Part shown: one piece after another, positions 1-64,000 of the stretch
How positions within the stretch are numbered: position 1 is the first letter of the stretch
How the letters are laid out: each line of letters opens with the position of its first letter
Source: Phoronis australis
Lineage: Eukaryota; Phoronida; Phoronidae
Length of the DNA stretch: 64,000 nucleotides
Assembly: GCA_002633005.1 (NCBI GenBank)
Contig: NMRA01000006.1
Location: 144,485-208,484 of the forward strand
Direction: 5' to 3'
Made by a program: the position numbers and the translations under genes
Notes under the pieces: model-generated
Database searches by the model: none
What the model was told of the DNA's origin: nothing
The model's input: only the letters and a program-made list of their open reading frames with translations

Positions 1-1924
1 TGCCTGTACTGTTTAAACCCCTGGTAGGGTGTACCTTTACGTCGTGGGTAACATGTTCGTTGAAGCTCGCCTCACAATAACAGTGCACTTGTTTCCTGAA
101 ATGAAAATAAATTCGTTTGTGAAACTAAAATTATGCTTGATGTACATGTAGTGCTCATGGCAATTCAATGAAATATGCTATGTTGTTGTTCAGTTTTGAT
201 ATGAAAGTAACACAGCAATGACACAAAATGTGATTAATTCATTGCACCACACTTGTTTTGTAACCTTTCTCATGTTTTATAAGTAAAAAGTTCATTACAG
301 TTCGACACACCACGATGCGTTTCCGATCGCATAAACGAACACAAATTTGCGTTCTCGATAGCATCTTTCAGCAGAAAAGCGTCGAAAAATCAGAGATCCT
401 GACAAAACTACAAAAAACAAGCGTTGCGTTATATTTTCACACGTCATTTCTTCATAACTCCATGATCAATTTATTGATTTAGTGCCAAAAATAACGGCAA
501 TTTGCCTAAATGACACACAAATGCCTCGGTCAACGTGAATTTTCTCCTATAATTGGAAGAGACACTAGCCTAAACCTCTACCTGCCCTTCCTCAATGTGT
601 TACGCCTTGAACTCGTGTCTCTGTTTTCACATTTGAAGTAAAAACAACGAAAATTCATCAAATTTACTCACCTTGCCTGGTTTGCTTCCCCCGCCAAATT
701 TCGTTCTCGATCGCCTTCCGGTCGTTCTCGATTGCGGATTGGCCGGGGTGAAACATAACCACACTCAACCGATCTCGGTCTGTTGCCGAGCGTTTGAGCC
801 CTCAAGGGTTGGCTGGGCATTTTTAATTTTGTACTGCGCGTGAAGGCTAGGAATTGCATTCATTTTGCTCAATCTTTAGCCTGTTATGGTTGAGAAATCG
901 GTAGCATTTCTTACTCAGTCGTGACTTAGCTCTAAAGAGCGGTTAGTCTTTGCAAATTTGACATGTTTGAGTTTCCCACAGTGTGCTTGGTTTTATTTTC
1001 GTTCAAAAGGGTGATTGAACGAGGAATATGTTGTATTTTTCACAAAATGTTGTTTTTAAGCCTTTCCTGAGGCTCTCCGTATTATCTTTGTTATTCCGTC
1101 AAGCGGTGATTGACATTAACAAGGGCAATATCCTCAGTCACGCCAATCATTAAATTTGCTTCAGTGGCCCGTTGTTTTGTTTTTGCCACTTGGTAACGTA
1201 CATTCTGTTTCAGTTTGCGGTTGTTTTAAGTCACATTCTATTCCAGCTTCCTTCAGCCAGGCCTTAAGACGATCCATGGCAACAGCTTGCATTGACAACT
1301 GGAATTCCTAACCGACTAAAATAAGATAAACCCCTCAACTAATGCGTACGACTGCGTCTGATTTGCCAGTGCCCGTAACATAATTTCAACTTCCTCGCAA
1401 TCGTGAACTTAGCTTACACAGGATTTCACTTACAGCGAAAAACTTATACACAATTTCAGGGATGCTACATCATTTTGCTGCTGTGGAAACTTCCTGACAT
1501 GTGCTTGGACTACACAGTAAACGGAGAGCACTGCTTCTTACTAACACACGAACAATGCCCCGATATTAACAGCGCTTACTCTGAATGTTCTTGGTAAACA
1601 TTAACTTTTTGCTTAATGGGTATAGAAAATATGATTCCATTAACTCTATTCGAAAACGCTGCTAAATTTCTATTTCGTATCGGGATCATTTGTTGCTTAA
1701 ACTGACACAACTTAGTTTTTAATTGATAAAATGCCTTCTTTGTAGGCCTACTCCATACTTGTACTACTTGTAATTGTTCTTGGTCATTGTCGGCATGCTA
1801 TTGAAGCGAAGTACCACAACATAATAGAATTCTGTTTCCGTTGCGAACTCAAGTCCTGAACAATGCGTGTGCGCTATTGTTGAATTTGCAATTTTAGGAT
1901 TGACCAACCCTACGAATGAAACAC

Positions 1925-2080
1925 CAGTGCTGTAGTGGGGCGTAGGCGCACGTAGGCGTAGCCAACCACCTTTTGGCATTTGAACGTAGCGCCTACGCAC
2001 CGTAAGTTACGTTCAGTGCTCAAGGTGATACGGTAGGCTTTGGGCGCCTACTTACCTCTACGTTTACCACTACAGCACTG
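1925..2080. mobile_element. hAT-like MITE, 156 bp, with 8-bp target duplication
   Basis: Terminal inverted repeats of 14 bp (CAGTGCTGTAGTGG at the left, its complement at the right) bound a 156-bp element whose interior is rich in GTAGGCG-type repeats in both orientations. It is flanked by TGAAACAC (1917-1924) and AGAAACAC (2081-2088), an 8-bp target duplication with one mismatch. CAGTG ends and an 8-bp duplication are the pattern of hAT-superfamily non-autonomous elements. No coding capacity. Confidence 0.75.
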
Positions 2081-3418
2081 AGAAACACCGAACCTCATGG
2101 TTTTCTTGAGTCGCGGTGGTTACCGGTACGATGTTCTTGGGTAGGTTGGTGCTCAAGGGAAGCAGTTGCATTTTTCAACTGAAAAGATCATCACACACGT
2201 CACAAACCGTAGACATGTGCGTGCTGAATATTGCTGTGTTCTCGTTCTTCCTGAGAAAGAAGCAGCAATACATATCTTGTGCCGTTATGCTGGCGGTGCA
2301 ACAGTTGCAGAATTCTGTCAAAGACGAAAACGACGCTCTAGAACATATATTGCGACCTCTACCGAGAGAATTGCGTAGCATAATCTATGTGACACCACCC
2401 TCCTTCGGGAAAAGATAGTGATGCAAATAACGAATGAGTGTAAGCACGCGATGAAGTAGTGAAACCCCAATTAAGAACAAACAAAGACCATTTTTATGTA
2501 AATGGGTATGGTAATATTTCGTCGTTACCCTAATGAAGCAAGCCACAGTTTTTATTACTTAATTGTTCATTTCACTATTGAATAACGATTGTATAATATT
2601 TGGAATTACTATTGTTCACCGGCACTTGTGTCTATGTGTATAAGTTGTAGTGCTTTCTTTAAAACCGCAATTTATTTACATATTGTTTCTATTCCTGATT
2701 GTACTTGTACACACAGTTCTCCAAGAAGTCACTTGGTGGCGCTGGCTACACATTTGAATATTCACTGTTTTTAAGCTCGAGACATTTTTAAGTGCTAACA
2801 TAAAATAATTAAAAACTTTCATACTAACGACACGGTAATCAACTGGGACCGTGTGGTCATTTCAGAGATAACAGATGTCTGGTCAGCGATATCAACTTTC
2901 GAAAGAACATCCCAGGCGCTTTATTGGAAATCCCCGGCAACATACATGTAATTGGCTTGGTCTGAGCCCTAATCATTTTAAACCTTGCGCCTCGCCGTTT
3001 AAAGAAAAAAAATGAATTAAGACCCATTTCAACTGCTCTCAAGCGACGCCGGGGAAAAAAGGGATCAATCTAGCTGGAAGTGGGTGTCAAGTGAAAAAAA
3101 AAGAAAAACACAATTCTGAGCATCAATTATTGCTTCGAAGAATGATCCTGGCCCGTTTCGGTTGAAATCTGGTGTCTTTTGAATGGCTAGCTCACACTAG
3201 CCCATATCCCCCTCAATTTTCCAAAACCAAACTTGAGATTCAACGATAGGCCTTCTATTTTTGACCCTGCAACCGCTTTATCAATGCCACTGTAGTGACG
3301 CGACGACTCCACGCCTTTAGCTCTTCTGATCAATTACAGTCAAATTTGCGCTTTTGACGTTTATCTAAGACTCGATTCTTAAACACTAGCTTCCGCTCTG
3401 TCCCACTCTGGCAGCATT

Positions 3419-3511
3419 AATTCTCTCGCTGGTCCCCTGCGTGCCGCTAAGTCGTCGGTAGCCAGCACGCTGGCTCAGGCTAGGCACGTAGGGAACCAGC
3501 GAGCAAGAATT
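3419..3511. repeat. Foldback repeat, 93 bp
   Basis: Inverted arms of 27-29 nt (left AATTCTCTCGCTGGTCCCCT and onward, 3419-3445; right 3483-3511) surround a spacer of about 37 nt that is itself partly palindromic (CCAGCACGCTGG). Probably a MITE remnant; no clear target duplication was assigned. Confidence 0.6.
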
Positions 3512-5327
3512 CTAAGTAAGCAATTCTATTGCGTGTGGTCGTGCTGTATGCCGTTATAGCCGTTTTTGCGTTCTTTGTTGCCAACCGCTGCTCCAATCAG
3601 ACCCCCAAAACTGCATAATTACCACCTTGAAAAAATGCAAATAATTTTTTCATTCAACTACTGGATCAAAACATACTTTACCCGCGGAAATTGAACTAGC
3701 AAGCACAAATGGACATAATAGATCAAACTGGACAAAATGCCATTATGCCCATTTCAGCACAAGTGAGCCAATCGGAATTGATAGCTGTTCTTGTCTTCTT
3801 AACATGAAATGTGAATTACTTTCATCACTAAGCTATCGGGATCGAAAGAGTCTTCGAATGAAAATTGATTTAATGCGGACCTAAAAAGCAAAAATGGACT
3901 GTAGACAGAAAGGGTCAAGATCCTTACCCATTATGTCCATTTCTGCATAACTAAATAATTTGAAATTGATGGCCGTTTGAAATGGACATAATGAGTTATA
4001 ACATATGTGCTTGTCTGAAACTAGTTTTCGACTTTCAAAAGATTCCCACAGTGTATCTCAAAAGATTCCAGACATTGTTGTGCAATGTGCGCTTAGTTGT
4101 ACTTGCGTGGCAAAGATTATTTTTTTTAATTTTCGTTTACTGGTGCTCTTCTGAGGACGACTTTGCGTTACACGTCGCTCGTACGACGGTCTTAATTCGT
4201 GGACGGTCGTGGTCCCTCAGACACGTGACGGATACTAGACCAGTACGTGATTTTGTTGCAAGTCCATCAACTTTCAACGTCATTTCTTTNCGATTTTGTA
4301 CAACTGTTTTCATTTTGTGCGTGTGAAATTTTTGCTGGTTTTCCTTAAACCAGAACATACTTGACAATTTATGTTCGTAGGCCCCAGGGAGTATATTTGG
4401 AAAATGTTCTATTTTTACCTTTCTGGTAGCCCACCAGATATGAACCTCTGCGTATTTTCGGAAACGAGAGGCTCATTAAGTTATGTAAAACTAACCATCG
4501 AGGTCGACGTGAAATAAGACCAATGTTTCCAGTAAAGCGAGTTTATATTTCATGCTAAAGGTTCACGATAGCCTAAGGTTTAGTTTGTAGATAAGCTCAA
4601 ACGTGCTGGAATAAGCTGTGCCGTGTTTATCTTAAAATTTTGTTTTTATTTGACACTGGCTGACTCTTTTCATTTTCAATTGGGAAACTGAACAAACCGT
4701 AGAAAATCACTGATTGTGATTCTGATGGGCCCATTTCTGGGCGATATTACAGAATGTAAATCAATTAACTGTGTTGAAAAATTTCAGTGATTTTTCTAAG
4801 TTTGCGTAAGGGTACTTGCGGTAATCATGAAATATAATACATAACTGACGTTGGAATCAAGTCAGTTTCATTAGACTTTGTGCAAGATTTATTCAGAGTC
4901 TTTGGTCCAGAATAGTGTTAAAAATCGACAGGTTTTCTACTCTGTGTGAATCAGAGTGTATGCGCTGCCAAGAGCTGTTTTTTCAAGCTTACAAGCAGCA
5001 AAATTATAATGTCGGCAAGGCTGGAGCGTTGAATTGTGGTCTTTAACTCAGTGTTTCCGTTTCATAAGCTATTTTTTGCCGACAATGCAATCTAATGTCG
5101 TGTGGTGTACGGAACTCAGTCCAGACGGACAACCACGACAATAACCATTCAGAAATTTTGTATATGAATACAAATCATTGAAACACATTATTTTATTTCG
5201 AGAAGCTTAACGTCTACGATTTTTCATTTCTTAATACAGCTGTCTCGGAGCTTTACTTTTTGAATTACCATCGCAAATTTATTTGAACAGTCGCGCTCTA
5301 GATTTCCCGCATAGTTGCGACTAGTGA

Positions 5328-5440
5328 CGATGATAGTTGACGATTATGATGATGATGGTGATGATGATGATGATGACAATAATGATGAAGATGATGACCA
5401 TGACAAAGACGATGACGATTATAGCTATGATCACGACCAC
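5328..5440 (+). repeat. GAT/GAC trinucleotide-rich tract just before the start codon
   Basis: A run of imperfect GAT, GAC and AAT triplets lies about 110-220 nt upstream of the exon 1 ATG. Read as protein it would be almost pure aspartate and is not considered a gene. If transcribed it is part of the 5' UTR, otherwise of the promoter. Confidence 0.75.
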
Positions 5441-5549
5441 GGCATTATTGACAATGCTGACGTCACAAGTCCCACCGCCTCCTTACAGTGTCTAAGACTC
5501 AGAGATATCCCGCTGAGGTAACTTCTCGTGGAGACTCCCACAGCATTAG

Positions 5550-61483
<55,934 letters not shown>

Positions 61484-64000
61484 CCATGGTGCAGTAGTAA
61501 ACATTGCAAGTCATCCAGTATTTTAATGTTGAAATGCACCAAGAATTGCTGTAGGGAATCAGTACATAGCTTTTCCTTAGCAATATGTAATGGTTTGTCT
61601 AGCAAGTGACTTTCCTAGGCACTTGTTTGCATGAAATTGTTGCACTGGAAATTTTGTTGTACAGGTAGACGGGAAAATGTTGAGTGGCAATCATAATTCT
61701 ACTGTACAACTAGGTGACAAGCTGCATATTATTAGAAGCATTGTTACAGTGCTTTCCCATCAGGGGAACTTCGCTTACCATTCCATCTAGACAGTGATAT
61801 TAAAGTTATCTCCAAGACACCAGATGATGCAGTTCGTTCATACTCTCAAACCAATATTGAGTAGTGGATTCGAAACTAACTGAAAACTGTTCTTCAGCCA
61901 TTTACGTGTGTTTATGAAAATGATATGTCATTCTTCATCAGATATGCTTTCTGTTATTTATCAACGCGTGTCTAATGAGAGCAGCTTGGCTACGCTACAA
62001 TAACAAAGAACACATTTTGAGTCTCGCATGATTTTATATTATTGCCGTGACTTCTGCTGATAACTTCAACGATGCTTTGATCTGATCATTCCCATTATAT
62101 CGAAGTTTCGGTGAGTAGCGTAGCTTTGCCGTTAAATCCTACTATTTTCAGCGAAGTTTCCCTTGCAGATTAATTTTTGGAGTTAACTTTTCCCATGTAC
62201 CAAAACTATTGTAAAATCGAAGTTTTGCCTCTAATGGGAAAGCACCTTTTGATATGCATATTGTGCCCATGATTAAACTGTTTCAAAATAATGTTTTTGC
62301 TGTTAGATTTTGGCAAACAAACCAGTTAGTGAGCTGCACCTTCACGTCAAAGTAAGCATCTTCTTTATTGAATTTTTTACGTTTTCTTTTTTGTTACATT
62401 TTATCATGGTAATTTTGCACAATTTCTTTATGGACAGAGTCGAGTTCATGGGGCTCTTTAACAGCTTTTTGCACCACTTCTGATGGAAGAAATTAGCACT
62501 GGCTTATGTGCACTTGAACACTAGTTATGTATGATCTTTGTGCATTCCAAACGAGATTGCGTCCGTCAAAAATAGTGTAGCAATGTCTAGCCAACGGTCT
62601 CCATTCAGTGAGAAAAGACATACTGTGCAGTATTCTATGTTTTTAATACTAGATTTTGTATCAATCATGCCTGGAGTGTGATGTGGCTGTTAATTAGGCT
62701 ATATAGTGTAACCATAGTGTTTTCGTCTCTCATACATTTTACTGTTAAAAGGTGCAATATAGATGACATACACCTAAAAGGAAATTTCAGAGAAGCATAA
62801 TAATTTCATTAATTCGTAAGTTATAAATAATTTTGTTATCATAATATCCTTATATCACAATATCCTTAGTGGTAATCCACGGTTTAGCTTTTATTATTCC
62901 CATTACTCTAGAGTTCCAATATTTTTGTCTATATTTATATATATATACCAGTATATATCATTTCATTCAACAGCAAGTTGTCTTATGTTCCCATTAAACA
63001 TCAGTTAAAGAGACAATAGACCCCGCCTTCCGAGACAAAAACCAATTTACCATTATAAAATTGGTCTCAAATTGTTTTTTTCAAACTTGAGGTGCTTTCC
63101 AGATGTTGAAAGAACTGGTGGTTCATCACTGCTTGAGACCAGGCTCTACAAGTTGGCTCGTCATTTTCTGGGAGTGTGGTCTTGAGGAATAACGCACTGT
63201 CAGTTCTTTGTGAGCTCCGAAGTCACTTTCCAAGTAAGGAACTAATAGAGGCCAATTCTAAAACTGTATCTTAAGTGGTCTAATTCAGGTTTGCTTCATG
63301 GGCGGTATAGGGGTTTATGGCCACTTTAAATTTCAATTAAAGTGAGGCCGCGTGTGCAGGTCTTCAAGGGCTCACAGCTGGTGCAGCTGAGCATGGGGTA
63401 CACATGCACTTCAGTGTCAGTTATGTTTCGATTTGGGAACAAACACTTTTGAAATGAGCAGTTTTTTATGGTTGTGCTGTCCCCCAGGTGGAGCTCATAA
63501 GGGGTATCTTTGTGGTATTAATTGGTCTTACAAACGTTTTTATCTTAGTTTGAACTTTCAGATTTTGGGCCTCTGAAAGCATGCCATCTTCCTTTAACTT
63601 GTTCAAAGCCTCTCTGTGATGGCACAATATAATGTCAAGTGCTATAAGCCAAAGGCTGTTTAGTTGTAGGTATTGCTTTTGTGATTAAAACAAACATATC
63701 TGTAGCAATAAACATAATTTTATTTAAGAATGTTTGTTCATTCATAAAACAGAAACTACTGTGGTAAAACTGGCATAAGTCGGACATGGATAAGTCGAAT
63801 TTTTGTTTAAATAGGACACAAAGTTCCGCTGCAGAGTCGGGTGAGTTTGTGCATTCAGCCTTTTGTATTAGTCAGATAAATCTCTTGGTCCACTTGGATT
63901 CAACTGGAACAACAGAACTACGATGGATTATCTCTGAAGTCATCCTATGTAATTCAATTCAAATCCATTGCATCCTGGAATAAATTCAAGGAGAGGCCCA
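61484..64000 (+). other. 3' UTR and downstream DNA
   Basis: AT-rich sequence without a recognisable gene follows the stop codon. Possible polyadenylation signals in order are ATTAAA at 61799-61804 and 62273-62278, and AATAAA at 63707-63712 and 63979-63984. Sequence alone does not say which is used. A short TATATA run lies near 62935-62950. The 3' UTR would be about 350 nt if the first signal is used and over 2 kb if an AATAAA is used. Confidence 0.4.

Larger units (their letters stand above)
1..5549. other. Upstream region without a recognisable gene
   Basis: AT-rich DNA in which no open frame shows protein-like composition, domain motifs or consistent splice signals. It contains a hAT-like MITE (1925-2080), a foldback repeat (3419-3511), scattered copies of an ATGGACATAAT-like motif in both orientations (3709-3990), and an N at 4290. 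The last few hundred bases before 5550 must hold the promoter and 5' UTR of the receptor if exon 1 is correct, but no convincing TATA box or initiator was seen there. Confidence 0.5.

Noticed and set aside
2116-2418. 100-codon frame upstream of the gene
   Set aside because: A second overlapping frame is equally long, there is no domain or splice support, and composition is like the surrounding DNA.
5315-5521. Aspartate-rich open frame
   Set aside because: It is a GAT/GAC triplet repeat upstream of the gene start, without protein-like complexity.

Overview
This is animal nuclear DNA. One gene on the + strand fills most of the window (start codon at 5550, stop at 61481-61483). It is split into 52 short exons with GT-AG introns, and the introns carry miniature inverted-repeat elements, SINE/LINE remnants, minisatellites and a long TG run. 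The domain mix (C-type lectin, F5/8-type C, farnesoic-acid-O-methyltransferase-like and WSC domains in one membrane protein), the roughly 1-kb introns and the marked heterozygosity suggest a marine invertebrate such as a cnidarian, lophotrochozoan or invertebrate deuterostome. I cannot name the species. Five single-N positions (4290, 7492, 23135, 47171, 49317) look like contig joins. Two of them separate near-identical direct copies that are probably two haplotypes placed in tandem.

I rebuilt the gene by eye from splice sites and reading phase. The 52 exons total 7,824 nt, so 2,607 codons plus stop, and every junction keeps the frame. The predicted protein is a type I membrane receptor: signal peptide; five C-type lectin-like domains (CTLD1-5); an F5/8C (discoidin) domain interrupted by a complete farnesoic-acid-O-methyltransferase-like (FA) domain; two more F5/8C domains; a WSC domain; seven more CTLDs (CTLD6-12); a Thr/Ser/Pro/Gly-rich stalk; one membrane segment; and a 49-residue tail with an FxNxxY motif like that of mannose-receptor tails. 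Seven CTLDs (1, 4, 5, 6, 9, 10, 12) carry EPN and CTLD8 carries QPD, so both mannose-type and galactose-type sugar binding are predicted. The likely role is recognition and uptake of glycans or microbes, as in the mannose-receptor family, but with a different architecture: no ricin-type or fibronectin II domain is seen.

Layout: 1-5549 upstream DNA with no recognised gene; 5550-5616 signal-peptide exon; 5617-11337 a long first intron with repeats and a haplotype duplication; 11338-26015 CTLD1-5; 26887-37496 the F5/8C and FA block; 37993-40026 WSC; 40614-58433 CTLD6-12; 59374-61483 stalk, membrane segment and tail; 61484-64000 3' UTR and downstream DNA. A small intact antisense reading frame (45205-45372, minus) lies in intron 37. 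A degenerate DNA transposon (54120-55755) lies in intron 46. Several introns hold tandem repeats built from, or abutting, splice sites, which could allow alternative splicing.
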